Below, in pieces: positions 50,518 to 60,003 of a stretch of DNA of 64,000 nt. Both the position numbers and the translations under genes were made by a program. The stretch covers positions 124,001-188,000 of the forward strand of contig CAKUUY010000002.1 in the NCBI GenBank assembly GCA_934693235.1, given 5' to 3'. The notes under the pieces are model-generated. The model saw only the letters and a program-made list of their open reading frames with translations. It did no database searches and had not been told where the DNA came from. Source of the DNA: an uncultured Candidatus Melainabacteria bacterium. GTDB taxonomy: Bacteria; Cyanobacteriota; Vampirovibrionia; Gastranaerophilales; Gastranaerophilaceae. How positions within the stretch are numbered: position 1 is the first letter of the stretch; each line of letters begins with the position of its first letter.

Positions 50518-51885
50518 TTACATATTTACTGCCCAGGCAAATAATTCTCCGACTTTTCGGTTATATTCTCTGCCATCATCTTTAGCAAAAAGATTTTCGT
50601 AATGACTTTGAGCAGAACTATCTTGTGAAAACGTCGGATTTGTCATCATAAGTTTATGTGTTGTTGTGTCATATCTGAGCGGAAACAAATCAGCCATTTG
50701 CATAAAACTCGGCAACTTATCACTCGGGTGTTCATATGCAAAAAGTGCTGAATTTATGCGGTTTAACTTTTGTTCGTAAGACAAACCACCCTCATAGTTG
50801 TCGTTCGTAACTTCAACCCCTGGAGCATAATCTCTTTGATATTTCAATTTTTCAGACAAATCTCGTACTACATTAAAGTTATCTCCGGTAATATAATCTG
50901 TTCCGGCATTCAAGCCCATATTACGATATCTTTCAAAATCATCCGAACTTTTTTCTCCTACAAAACTTATATTGGTTTTACCCGAACGAACGCGAATTTC
51001 ATGCAATATATACTGCATTTGATGGTATTCCGGTAACGCACCAACACCTGTATAATTTCCTATATCATAACCACCAATGTGTTTGGCAGAATCTATAAAC
51101 ATACATTCAAACCCTAAATTCATAAGTTTTACGCATTCTTGAATATAAATTTCAACGTGTTCTGAATTTTGCCAATTAAAACCTTCGTCATTTTGGTTAA
51201 TTTTTGCTATTTTTATTTGGTCAGCAGAAATTACATGGCGAAAACCTACTTTAATTCCTCTAAAATGCGCCAAATCTACAAATGCTTTTAACTGCTCTTC
51301 GGGAGAAATTTTATCAGCAATGGAATAATCAATAATATTGTTACTATAGCTTGTGTTTAACTTTATTCCGTATAGTGAATTTTCTTCAAAAACACCTTTT
51401 TCGTAAGCATCGCCATAGATATTTTGCCAAATTTGAGATAAAATTATACAGTTTGCAAAACTTTTGGCTGAAGGTGGAATTGCCGGTAATAATTTTATAC
51501 AATTTAAAATTCCTTTGCAGGTACAACCATTGTCCATTACAGCGATTGCTCTATTATTAATTTCGATATAATTAGCTAACCTGCCCCATTTGTCACCATA
51601 ATTCGGTGTCTTGATTTTATCAGGAAATTTATTATAAAAAACACCACTTTCTGAAAGTGTTGTTATAATTTCAACAGATTTTTTGACAGAAAGTTTTAAT
51701 AAATCTGCAGGAACGATATTTCCAAACCAACGCTTTCCATAAGCATTTCCAATTCCATGAAATGCTATATAATTGCTGAAATCATCTTTTCTTAAATTTA
51801 TAGTTTCACCTAACGCGTTTAAAAGTTTGTTTACACAATTCATAAACATGTTATAAAAAGCTTGTAGAAATTTTTCATCACACAA
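50518..51885 (-). CDS. Alpha-amylase-like TIM-barrel hydrolase (tentative)
   Basis: 455 aa. Features recall the GH13/GH-H clan: an FVDLAHFRGIKVGFRHV strand (region-I like), GFECMFIDSAKHIGGYDIG (region II, the D of FxxIDxxKH is the nucleophile position), ISFVGEKSS (region III with Glu) and TDYITGDN (region IV-like). The catalytic His of region I is seen as RHV, so the catalytic set is not fully typical. No signal peptide. It may act on glycogen or another alpha-glucan. The pairing with the ferritin-like gene is unexplained. Confidence 0.55.
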   Translation of the reverse strand: MCDEKFLQAFYNMFMNCVNKLLNALGETINLRKDDFSNYIAFHGIGNAYGKRWFGNIVPADLLKLSVKKSVEIITTLSESGVFYNKFPDKIKTPNYGDKWGRLANYIEINNRAIAVMDNGCTCKGILNCIKLLPAIPPSAKSFANCIILSQIWQNIYGDAYEKGVFEENSLYGIKLNTSYSNNIIDYSIADKISPEEQLKAFVDLAHFRGIKVGFRHVISADQIKIAKINQNDEGFNWQNSEHVEIYIQECVKLMNLGFECMFIDSAKHIGGYDIGNYTGVGALPEYHQMQYILHEIRVRSGKTNISFVGEKSSDDFERYRNMGLNAGTDYITGDNFNVVRDLSEKLKYQRDYAPGVEVTNDNYEGGLSYEQKLNRINSALFAYEHPSDKLPSFMQMADLFPLRYDTTTHKLMMTNPTFSQDSSAQSHYENLFAKDDGREYNRKVGELFAWAVNM

Positions 51886-51945
51886 ATTGGTAATAAAAAA
51901 ATTTTTAGTGTTAAAATTGACTTAGGAATAAGAAGGAGAATAGTT

Positions 51946-52455
51946 ATGATTAATGAAAAATTAGAAAAAGCTTTTAATTACCAAATCAACAGAGAATTGT
52001 ACTCAGAATACTTGTATCTTTCAATGCAAGCTTATTTTGAAAGATTAAACCTTAAAGGTTTTGTAAACTGGATGACAGTTCAAGTTCAAGAAGAACACGC
52101 TCATGCAATGGGAATGTTCGATTACTTGAACCAAAGAGGAGGGAAAATTGAACTTGAAACAATCGAAAAACCTGAAATCGATTGGGCTTCCCCATTGGAA
52201 GTTTTTGAACACATTTTGACTCACGAAGAACTTGTTACATCATTGATTAACAAATTAATGGACGTTGCAGAAGAAACTAAAGACAGAGCCGCTATGTCAT
52301 TCTTGAACTGGTATTTGAAAGAACAAGTTGAAGAAGAAGATAATGTTGGCAATGTTTTAGCAACATTGAGACTTATCGGAGATGACAAAAAAGCACTGTT
52401 AATGTTGGACAAAGACCTTGCAGCTAGAACTTTTGTAGCACCTGTAATCGGCTAA
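51946..52455 (+). CDS. Ferritin
   Basis: 169 aa, non-haem ferritin. The ferroxidase ligands are visible: Glu17 (NRELYSEYLYLS), Glu50 and His53 (VQEEHAHAMG), Glu94 and the tail Glu127 and Gln-like (KEQVEEED). It oxidises Fe(II) and stores ferric iron in a 24-mer cage. Divergent from the amylase-like gene with SD AAGGAG. Its own terminator follows. Confidence 0.95.
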   Translation: MINEKLEKAFNYQINRELYSEYLYLSMQAYFERLNLKGFVNWMTVQVQEEHAHAMGMFDYLNQRGGKIELETIEKPEIDWASPLEVFEHILTHEELVTSLINKLMDVAEETKDRAAMSFLNWYLKEQVEEEDNVGNVLATLRLIGDDKKALLMLDKDLAARTFVAPVIG

Positions 52456-52481
52456 CAACTCAGCCTAAAAAATAAAAATTG

Positions 52482-52505
52482 AACCTCTGCGCATTTGCAG
52501 AGGTT
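52482..52505 (+). terminator. Ferritin terminator
   Basis: AACCTCTGC/GCAGAGGTT, 9 bp, 6-base loop, followed by TTTTT. Confidence 0.88.
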
Positions 52506-52824
52506 TTTGTATAAGAAGGTTTGTAGAAAATACAGAGTGTATTTAATTTGTTAGTTTAAACTAACTTTATATTAAAACAACATTTTTGTCAAGAGGGTTC
52601 ATCAAATTTTATTGCTTGGCAAGAAATATGAGTGACCTATGAAAAAGTTACTAAGACGTTAAGACGCTAAGACGATAAGTTCTTATCGGTTAAGATATTT
52701 TCATGCATAGCAGCTATATCTGAAAATGAACTGTAAGTCGGCGTTGCTTGAATTATTAACACAATTTACTGACACAAAATTCTTCTTTCTTACGTTTAAT
52801 ACACGCATATAAAACAAAATCATA
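52506..52824. other. Gene-free stretch with a short iterated motif
   Basis: No ORF. An iterated TAAGACG (three to four times at about 52650-52675) and a pair of possible arms around GATAAGTTCTTATC are seen. It may be a degenerate relative of the palindromic repeat family, but the core is not recognisable. The remainder is unremarkable. Confidence 0.35.
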
Positions 52825-55776
52825 TTAAATTTTAATATTATTCATCACACAAAATGTTGTAAGAGCTTTGCTTGATTGCTTTAAATCTTTTAAAACATAC
52901 ATATTTTTAGTTTTAGCGACCAATTCTTCCGCCAATTTGTACATTTTTTCGGCAGCTTGCAAATATTCAACCTGCTCTGCAGATTTCACTAATCCAAGTT
53001 CTTGAAAATATTTACCGTAAAGAATATAGAGTCGCGACAACAAATCATTCATATTAAATTTCTTTGCAAGCGAAATTGCATTTTCAAGATGAATTTTTGC
53101 AGTTTCAAAATCCGCTGTTGTAATTGCACATTTTGCAATTACCATTTTCAACAAAATTACAAAGAAATAACTATCAATTTTAGGATTTTGAGCAACCTCA
53201 AGTGCTTGTTCTGCAATTTCCATTGCACTTTGTGGTCCCTCAGTATTAAGAGTTGCATCTGCAATCAAGAACCAAGTCAAAAGCGCACCTACAGCCATTT
53301 TCTCTTTCGCAAAATATGCAATTTGATCGTTATAAATTTCAATAGCTTGTTTTATATTATCATTATCCTTAAATACTTTACCTAACAAAGTTTTCAAGAT
53401 ATTTTTTGTAAAGTTATCTCCATTATTATTGGCAAAAGTTACAATTTGGAATAATTCTTCTTGAATTCCGTCATAATTCTTTTCAAAGAAATTATTTATT
53501 ATATTTATAAAATTCCAACGAAGAATGATTTCGTTGTCCATAATATTTCCACGATACATTGTCAAAACTTCTTCAAGCATTTGTTCAGAAGCTTTGTAAT
53601 TGCCTTTCATTGTGTTTGCAAACGCCAAAGTTATTTTGCATTTGCAAACAAACAAGTCATCTTGAATCTGATTTCGTTCAATTATATCAAAAAGAATAGT
53701 CAAAATTTCAAAAGACCTGTCATTTCCTTGCATTACAAGAGCATTTGCAAGAATTAAATATGTTTTTAACCAAGTTTCATACAAAAAACCAAAGTTTTTA
53801 TCTTTAAAATTAGTTTTTTTACCAAAATAAGCATCCAAAACCGGCATAATTTCCGTATCAATCATGTTGATAATTTGTCCACAGTTGCCGATATTTAATA
53901 GGGCATTTAATTTTGTCGTTTTCATCAATGCAATTTCTAGCTTGTTTTCAGGTCGAACCTTTTTCAAAACAGAATCAACGCATTCTACTTCTCCAAAATA
54001 GTTCCCTGTTTTTCTACAACACGAGGCTAGATATGCCAACAATTCAACCTCTTTTGGGCTATCTCCAACAGCTTGTGCGTTAGAAATCGCGTCAGGCAGA
54101 TATTCTATTGCTTCTGCAGGATTTGAATTCGCAAGCAATTTACCAAGACGCTCTGAAATATTATATCTGATTTTTAAAGTTTGAGTTTCATCAAATTCAT
54201 TTATCAAAGCTAATGATTGTTTTTGCGAAATTGCATATAGATTCAAATCCCCTATATAAGAAGCTAAACGTGTATTTTTAGTCCAAATTTCAAGTGAAAG
54301 TTGAGGTTGTTTCAAGTTTTGCGCAATAATTCCAAGAATTGCGTGTGAATTCAAATTGAAACCTGTCAAATGTTTAAATATTTTTCTATTAATATCGTTG
54401 TAATTAACGTCATTTTTTGCAGTTTTTAGGATTGTTTCCCATAAAAGCAACGAACTAAATTCACAATAAATATCATTTAATGGCGTAATATAATCCATTT
54501 TTTTGAGATAAATCATAATATCTAAGAAAGTTTTGTCGTCGACCTCAAAAATTTCTTTCACTAAATTCAAGTTAATCTTATCGCCAATTATTGCAGAACC
54601 TAATAAAATATCATAAGCAACCGGATTAATATGCGCCAAAAGCCCAAGCCTAAATTCCAACAATGCTGTAAAAGTCGTTGCAAGTTGAAAGTCGTTTCCA
54701 GAAAGTTGGCAATCAAAACAAAAATCAAGTGCGTGATTTATATATGACGGATTACCTTTACTAATATCATAAATTTCTTGTAATTCGTACTGATTAAGCT
54801 GAGGGAAACCCTCTATTTTGGACGTTTTTTGGTCGACTAACATTCCTAGCTGCCCATATTCCAGAGGTGCAATTCCAACATCAAGATAAATTCTCTCGTC
54901 AGTATTTTCTGGAAAATAAAAATATCCTTTAGATGGTTTGGATTCATTGTATAGCATTAAAAATTTGAGCTTGCTCCAAATATTTTCTTTTTTCAAAAGT
55001 TTACTCAAAAATTCATACGAAAAACCGTCAATAAAATCAAAATTATCTACAACAATAACAAATTTTCCCGCAACTGTTATTTTATCAAAAATTTTATTTA
55101 AAAATTCAAACGTATTATTTTTATTCGCAACAATATCCTCGAAAGTACCGTCTTTATTCGGATACAAAAAGTTTATCAAATCAAAAATTTCCCTACTGTT
55201 CAATTCCGGAAATTCATTCTTGAAAAATCGAGATGAATCTTTTTTGAATTGAGAATTGTAAAGACAAAAATTTGGCAAATTAAATATATTCAACAACATA
55301 TCTTGAATTAATCCACCAGGAGTAATTTGAGTAATAGGAGTACACTTACCGTAAAACCAAGAATAATTTTTACAATTATTCATAATAGCTTTTAGGACTA
55401 CAGTTTTACCTACACCCTTTTCACCACTAAGAGAAAATATTTTTTTGTCACGAGAATTTATTCCTCTGACAAGAATATTCTTTGCACTCTGTTGAGAAAC
55501 AAGATTAGACGGATTTTCAAGTTTTACGTTATTTTCTTGAATTTTCTGTTTTTTCAACAGATATCCGCACTTTCTACATCTTGTTGCATTCGGGAAATTT
55601 ACACTATTGCAATTCGGGCAAAGTTTAAGAATTTCTGCTCCGCAATTTTTACACTTGAAATCAAAAATAGAATTAACAGTGTTACAATTTTTACATACTA
55701 AGCCGGTACGTGCCTTGCAATAAGGGCATTTTAAAGTATTATCAGGGATTGTTTTTTTGCATACCGGACACTTCAT
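52825..55776 (-). CDS. Zinc-ribbon, AAA-type ATPase and TPR-like protein
   Basis: 983 aa. N-terminus has three consecutive zinc ribbons of double-zinc type (CPVCKK...CPYC, CKNC...CKNCG, CPNC...CRKCG) to residue 75. Walker A GEKGVGKT (about 118-125) and Walker B FVIVVDNFD (about 241) follow, so an STAND/AAA-like P-loop ATPase. The rest (about 400-983) is helical, TPR-like. It is probably a signal-transducing NTPase scaffold. It lies just downstream of the sigma-like gene (12 bases) on the same strand. The exact class is uncertain. Confidence 0.75.
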   Translation of the reverse strand: MKCPVCKKTIPDNTLKCPYCKARTGLVCKNCNTVNSIFDFKCKNCGAEILKLCPNCNSVNFPNATRCRKCGYLLKKQKIQENNVKLENPSNLVSQQSAKNILVRGINSRDKKIFSLSGEKGVGKTVVLKAIMNNCKNYSWFYGKCTPITQITPGGLIQDMLLNIFNLPNFCLYNSQFKKDSSRFFKNEFPELNSREIFDLINFLYPNKDGTFEDIVANKNNTFEFLNKIFDKITVAGKFVIVVDNFDFIDGFSYEFLSKLLKKENIWSKLKFLMLYNESKPSKGYFYFPENTDERIYLDVGIAPLEYGQLGMLVDQKTSKIEGFPQLNQYELQEIYDISKGNPSYINHALDFCFDCQLSGNDFQLATTFTALLEFRLGLLAHINPVAYDILLGSAIIGDKINLNLVKEIFEVDDKTFLDIMIYLKKMDYITPLNDIYCEFSSLLLWETILKTAKNDVNYNDINRKIFKHLTGFNLNSHAILGIIAQNLKQPQLSLEIWTKNTRLASYIGDLNLYAISQKQSLALINEFDETQTLKIRYNISERLGKLLANSNPAEAIEYLPDAISNAQAVGDSPKEVELLAYLASCCRKTGNYFGEVECVDSVLKKVRPENKLEIALMKTTKLNALLNIGNCGQIINMIDTEIMPVLDAYFGKKTNFKDKNFGFLYETWLKTYLILANALVMQGNDRSFEILTILFDIIERNQIQDDLFVCKCKITLAFANTMKGNYKASEQMLEEVLTMYRGNIMDNEIILRWNFINIINNFFEKNYDGIQEELFQIVTFANNNGDNFTKNILKTLLGKVFKDNDNIKQAIEIYNDQIAYFAKEKMAVGALLTWFLIADATLNTEGPQSAMEIAEQALEVAQNPKIDSYFFVILLKMVIAKCAITTADFETAKIHLENAISLAKKFNMNDLLSRLYILYGKYFQELGLVKSAEQVEYLQAAEKMYKLAEELVAKTKNMYVLKDLKQSSKALTTFCVMNNIKI

Positions 55777-55788
55777 TTTATAAAAATC

Positions 55789-56358
55789 CTAGTTGAAAGT
55801 CTGTTTTACTTTTTCCATCAACTTAAATAATCTTTTAGAAACTTCTGATTGAGAAATATCCAATTCTTCGGCAATTTCTTTTTGTGTCATACCTTTTTCG
55901 TATCTCAAATCGTAAAGTTTTGCATATTGTTTTTCAGGTTCTTGTCCATCTACTTCAAAAACAGAATCTACAATTATTTGAAGAATTTCTTTTTTTGCAA
56001 CAACATCTTCCGGAGTATCTTGAATTGCAACCGGCTCATAAGAAATCTCCATTTGAGAATAATCAGGCAAACTAGAATTAACAGTCGTTTCAAGAGGCAC
56101 TTCATGCGTAGACATGTAACCGGTTTTGGTACGTCTAAGTCTTCCCTCATTTTTCAAAACATTTAAAATAGAAGTAGTAGCAATTTTTCTCAAATATGCT
56201 TCTAATGTCGCATCTGAAGTAACAGACTTTACGATTAGCAAAGATCTTTTACAAGTTTCATTGAAGAAATCATCGTACAAATCTTCATTATTGACAAATT
56301 TCCTGTTGTTTTTTATTACTTTTTCTATTAAATCTATTTTATCTTGCGCTAATTCCAC
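55789..56358 (-). CDS. Sigma-70-like (ECF-type) factor
   Basis: 189 aa from GTG at 56358. N-terminal region-2-like helix (LEAYLRKIATTSILNVLKNE) and C-terminal region-4 HTH (GMTQKEIAEELDISQSEVSK). The middle contains a long acidic linker (YEPVAIQDTPEDVVAKKE). The low similarity in region 2 means it may be a highly diverged sigma factor. It lies between the TonB-C protein and the ATPase genes, suggesting an envelope-signal system. Ends 12 bases before the ATPase gene. Confidence 0.72.
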   Translation of the reverse strand: MELAQDKIDLIEKVIKNNRKFVNNEDLYDDFFNETCKRSLLIVKSVTSDATLEAYLRKIATTSILNVLKNEGRLRRTKTGYMSTHEVPLETTVNSSLPDYSQMEISYEPVAIQDTPEDVVAKKEILQIIVDSVFEVDGQEPEKQYAKLYDLRYEKGMTQKEIAEELDISQSEVSKRLFKLMEKVKQTFN

Positions 56359-56395
56359 GTTAAGGTTTCCTTGTTCCTATTATATTATAGCATAA

Positions 56396-59356
56396 TTAAA
56401 AGTATATGATAAGAGCCAAATTGAAATCAGGGGTCTTAATCTCGTCACTAGGCGGTTTTACGACACTTAAAGTATCTTTAACAGATTGTAACACAATTTT
56501 GTCAATTTGCGTTGAGCCACTGCTTGAAATAATTTTTGAATCCTGAATTGCGCCATCTTTACTAAGTTTCAGACTTACCTTAACTTGGTTTGTATAAGCG
56601 TACTCATCAGCAAGAAGTAAATCTGCTGAAAGTGACAATTTTATACTTTTACCTGTTGTACGTAAATAATTTTGCATTTTAGGACTATAAGATAAAGAAT
56701 CAGGTACATCCCAAACAAGTTTGCTTACTTCCATGTATGATTCTCTTGCACCTTGTTTTGGTTTAATTGGAGTATTTTTCAATTCTTTAGGTTGTTGATT
56801 TTTTTGAATTGATGCCATTGCATCTTTCTTTATATCCGGAGCATTGGTTGCCAAAATATTTTCCGCATCTCCATTTTCAACTGCTGTATTATCAGGAGCA
56901 GAAGAAGTTTTTGGCGCAATAGGATCTAAAATATCTGTTGTACTGTCTGATTTTGGTTTTAAGAATGTAACAGCAGATGCAGCAGCCAAAACTGTTACCA
57001 AAGCAGCAGCTACTAAAATTTTGTTCTTGCTTGTTTTAGGTTTGTCTTTTATCAATGCACCGCCCGGAATATTTTGTTCCGGTAATTCTTCTAAATTATC
57101 AAGTTCTGCATCTGTAACAGGGTCTGTATCGTTGAAAAGAACATCAATACTTTTACTTTCAGGAGCATTACCATCTTGAGCAGTTTCATTATTTGCTTCA
57201 GTTTCTACTTCTTGATTTGTTTTAGTGCCCCCTACATCAATAGAGCCGATATCGCCGAGAAGTTCGCTTATATCTGCAACAGTTGAGTCAAGCTCATTAA
57301 TATTATCGTTATTTACTTTTTCTGATTTTTCTTCTGCTGCATTGTCTTCAGCAACACTACCTTGATCTTCAGTTTCTGCAGCAACAGGTTTTTCTGTCAA
57401 ATCAGAAATTTCAGGGATTTCGTCAAGAGACTCTGGAGCTTTTTTATCTGTGGCAACAGGCGCCCCTGCAACAGTCGAAGAAGTCAAAACATCATCAATT
57501 TGAGATAACAACTCTGTTGAAGAAATATCTTCTAAATCTGTTTGAGAGAGGTTTTCATCTCCTAAATCTATATCTTCAATCGAAATATTATCAAGATTTT
57601 CAGGAGTCAAATTTTCCAAAAGATTTTTGCCAAATCCGTCTGTTTCGCTTTCCACTATTTCCGGTTCAACACTTTTCTCTGATGACTCCGCCGCTTGAGC
57701 TTGTGTCTCTTCAACTGTCTCATTCAATGGATTTGCTTCCACATTAATCGTATCTTCAATGCTATCAAGAGAAATATCTTCTTCCGGAAGTTCAATTGAC
57801 TCCATATTTTCCAAAGGCAATGGCTCAGTTTCAGAATTTTCAATTGGATGAACCGTTGTATTCATATTGTCTAAATCAATATCATCAAATGACATCATAC
57901 TTTCATCATTAATATTTATATCTTCATTCAATGGTTCAACAGACGAAGTATCAATATCATCAAACGAAATATTATTATCATCTTCAAAATTCAAAGATTC
58001 CACAACTGTACCTGCATCTACCTGATCAACCTCTTTAATATCATCAAAAGAAAGTTTGTCATCTGTATTATCTAGAAAATCGTTTTGAACCCCATCTGCC
58101 GGAACTTCAACATTATCAAGAGAAATTGTTTCTGACTCCAATTTTTCCACCGGTTGTGTAGTATTTTCTACCGTAGAGGTATCTATATTGTCAAAAGAAA
58201 TTTTTTCTTCGTCAGAATTATTACTGTCAACAAGATTTTTTGCAACGTCAAATCCTGCACTGGCTAAATCAATACCTGCTTCTGCCGCTGCGCCAATACC
58301 TGAAATTGCAGAAGTAGCCCCGGAAATTTCCCCCGCAGCCATTGCAGCTGCTCCTGCCGCTGCTCCGGCAATAGTTCCGGCTGCAGCTCCAGCGATGGCA
58401 CTTTCAGCAATATCAGCAATTACATTAGAATCAGAAGTTTTTTTATTATCACCCGCCTCGCTGACCGGTTCCGCTGAATTTTTATTACTTGGAGCACATT
58501 CATCTAAAGAAATGTCATCAAGCAAATCAATCGATTCAAGCTCCATATTTTTAATTTCAATATTTTCCAAAGTATTTGTCGGAACTTCTTCTTCGGAAAC
58601 ACTATCAACTTCATCGTTGACACTAGCTTCAACAGTATTTTTTATTTCCGGTTTCTTAATTTCAGAATCTGTCATTGCCTTATATGAAAGTGTTTCAAAG
58701 TTTTCGTATTCAATAAATCTATCTCTCAACTCTGCACTTTTGGTAAGTTGATTAATTAAATATTTTTTATCATCTTCTGAAATATCGTTGTCAGACATCG
58801 CCATAATGATTCTTTCTGAATTCGAAACATCTTCATCCGCAAGTATTTCATTAGTGTTGCCATTATGAGATTCTATATATTTTTTAAGATCTTTTGCAGA
58901 GCTTAATTTTTCTTTCTCAATAAAATAATACTTGTCATTAGCATTATTTTTGTTAATTAATTTAGGGTCAAAAAAACCAAGGAATTTTACATGTGACAAA
59001 TCTTTTGCAAGATAAAAAACAAGATAAATATCAGGAACAAGATTATATTCAAAATGAGCTTTCGGGATGAATATTGCATTTTCATCAAACACAACCCTTA
59101 CATCAATGTGAATATTTGGCAACATAATATCTGAAATATCTAATTCTTCAAGAATTTTTTTGATTGAATGAATGTTATGAATATTTGAAACGTCAATATC
59201 TTCTGATGCCAAATATTTCAATGCCAATTCTGCGCCAAGCGTATTAATATATGCGCGATTCTTAACATCTTTGTGTGCAAACGCGTTTGCTGCCACACTT
59301 GCATCTAATTTGTCTTTATCCTCAATATAAATAAGCGTTTCTTGTTCTGTCACCAT
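56396..59356 (-). CDS. Acidic single-helix protein with TonB-like C-terminus
   Basis: 986 aa from the ATG at 59356 (SD AAGGGAGA nine bases before); an upstream GTG at 59392 would lack an SD. N-terminal domain (about 20-160) resembles the cyanobacterial DUF1822 family (ILEELDISDIMLPNIHIDVR, VKFLGFFDP). A long acidic linker follows with SFDDID-type units, then an Ala/Gly-rich stretch (AGAAAGTIAGAAAGAAAMAA), one membrane helix (ILVAAALVTVLAAASAVTF) and a C-terminal TonB_C-like domain (VKVSLKLSKDGAIQDSKI, SGSTQIDKIVLQSV). It could be an anti-sigma or energy-transducing partner of the sigma-like factor. All of that is inferred. Confidence 0.7.
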   Translation of the reverse strand: MVTEQETLIYIEDKDKLDASVAANAFAHKDVKNRAYINTLGAELALKYLASEDIDVSNIHNIHSIKKILEELDISDIMLPNIHIDVRVVFDENAIFIPKAHFEYNLVPDIYLVFYLAKDLSHVKFLGFFDPKLINKNNANDKYYFIEKEKLSSAKDLKKYIESHNGNTNEILADEDVSNSERIIMAMSDNDISEDDKKYLINQLTKSAELRDRFIEYENFETLSYKAMTDSEIKKPEIKNTVEASVNDEVDSVSEEEVPTNTLENIEIKNMELESIDLLDDISLDECAPSNKNSAEPVSEAGDNKKTSDSNVIADIAESAIAGAAAGTIAGAAAGAAAMAAGEISGATSAISGIGAAAEAGIDLASAGFDVAKNLVDSNNSDEEKISFDNIDTSTVENTTQPVEKLESETISLDNVEVPADGVQNDFLDNTDDKLSFDDIKEVDQVDAGTVVESLNFEDDNNISFDDIDTSSVEPLNEDININDESMMSFDDIDLDNMNTTVHPIENSETEPLPLENMESIELPEEDISLDSIEDTINVEANPLNETVEETQAQAAESSEKSVEPEIVESETDGFGKNLLENLTPENLDNISIEDIDLGDENLSQTDLEDISSTELLSQIDDVLTSSTVAGAPVATDKKAPESLDEIPEISDLTEKPVAAETEDQGSVAEDNAAEEKSEKVNNDNINELDSTVADISELLGDIGSIDVGGTKTNQEVETEANNETAQDGNAPESKSIDVLFNDTDPVTDAELDNLEELPEQNIPGGALIKDKPKTSKNKILVAAALVTVLAAASAVTFLKPKSDSTTDILDPIAPKTSSAPDNTAVENGDAENILATNAPDIKKDAMASIQKNQQPKELKNTPIKPKQGARESYMEVSKLVWDVPDSLSYSPKMQNYLRTTGKSIKLSLSADLLLADEYAYTNQVKVSLKLSKDGAIQDSKIISSSGSTQIDKIVLQSVKDTLSVVKPPSDEIKTPDFNLALIIYF

Positions 59357-59524
59357 ATCAATTTTTCTCCCTTTTACTATATAAGATGACACGAGACAAA
59401 AAAATATTCCAAAATTTTTGTAAACTTTTGTAACAAATATTGAAAAAGAATTTATTTTTAGACAAAATAAATTTGTCAGTCGTTTTTAATAAGTATAACC
59501 AATGTGTGTAAAAGGAGGTTTTTT

Positions 59525-59935
59525 ATGTTAAGTCCAGTATCTGGAGTAAGTTTTAGAGGCGAGGTCGCTCCCGCTCAAAATACACAAGATTTAATAAGTG
59601 CTCCAAGCCAATTTGCAAGTCCTATTGCTGATGCTCCTGCAGATTCTTTTGAGAAAGCAGGCGAAGAAAAGAAAAAAAGTAAAGCTCCTGCAATTATCGG
59701 TGGCCTTTTAGCTCTTGCAGCAGCGGCTTACATCGGATTAGGTGTTGCAGTCGGAAAAGGCAAATTAGATAAAGTAGTTGCAGCTGAAGGTGCTGAGCTT
59801 AAATTTATGGAAAAAGCACAAAATTTGGCTCATGCAGTTGGAGAAAATGCTAACAGTGCTTGGAAAACAGTTACCGGCTGGTTCGGGAAAAAAGGTGCTG
59901 AAGCAACAGAACAAGCTGCAGAAGCCACTGCATAA
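59525..59935 (+). CDS. Anchored FRGE-type small protein
   Basis: 136 aa from the ATG at 59525, with strong SD AAAGGAGG; an upstream in-frame ATG at 59504 lacks one. It begins MLSPVSGVSFRGE, then a Lys-rich patch, a membrane helix (about 58-75, PAIIGGLLALAAAAYIGLGVAVG) and a helical, Ala/Glu-rich tail. It belongs with the family of the products at 20638, 33545 and 42159, by N-terminal style. Function unknown. Confidence 0.7.
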   Translation: MLSPVSGVSFRGEVAPAQNTQDLISAPSQFASPIADAPADSFEKAGEEKKKSKAPAIIGGLLALAAAAYIGLGVAVGKGKLDKVVAAEGAELKFMEKAQNLAHAVGENANSAWKTVTGWFGKKGAEATEQAAEATA

Positions 59936-59960
59936 ACTAAACAATAACAATTTTTGAAGA

Positions 59961-59981
59961 AAGCCCGTTTTATACGGGCTT
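59961..59981 (+). terminator. Terminator of the FRGE-type gene
   Basis: AAGCCCGT/ACGGGCTT with a 5-base loop and TTTTT, between convergent genes. Confidence 0.88.
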
Positions 59982-60003
59982 TTTTATTGTTAATTTTTAA
60001 AAT

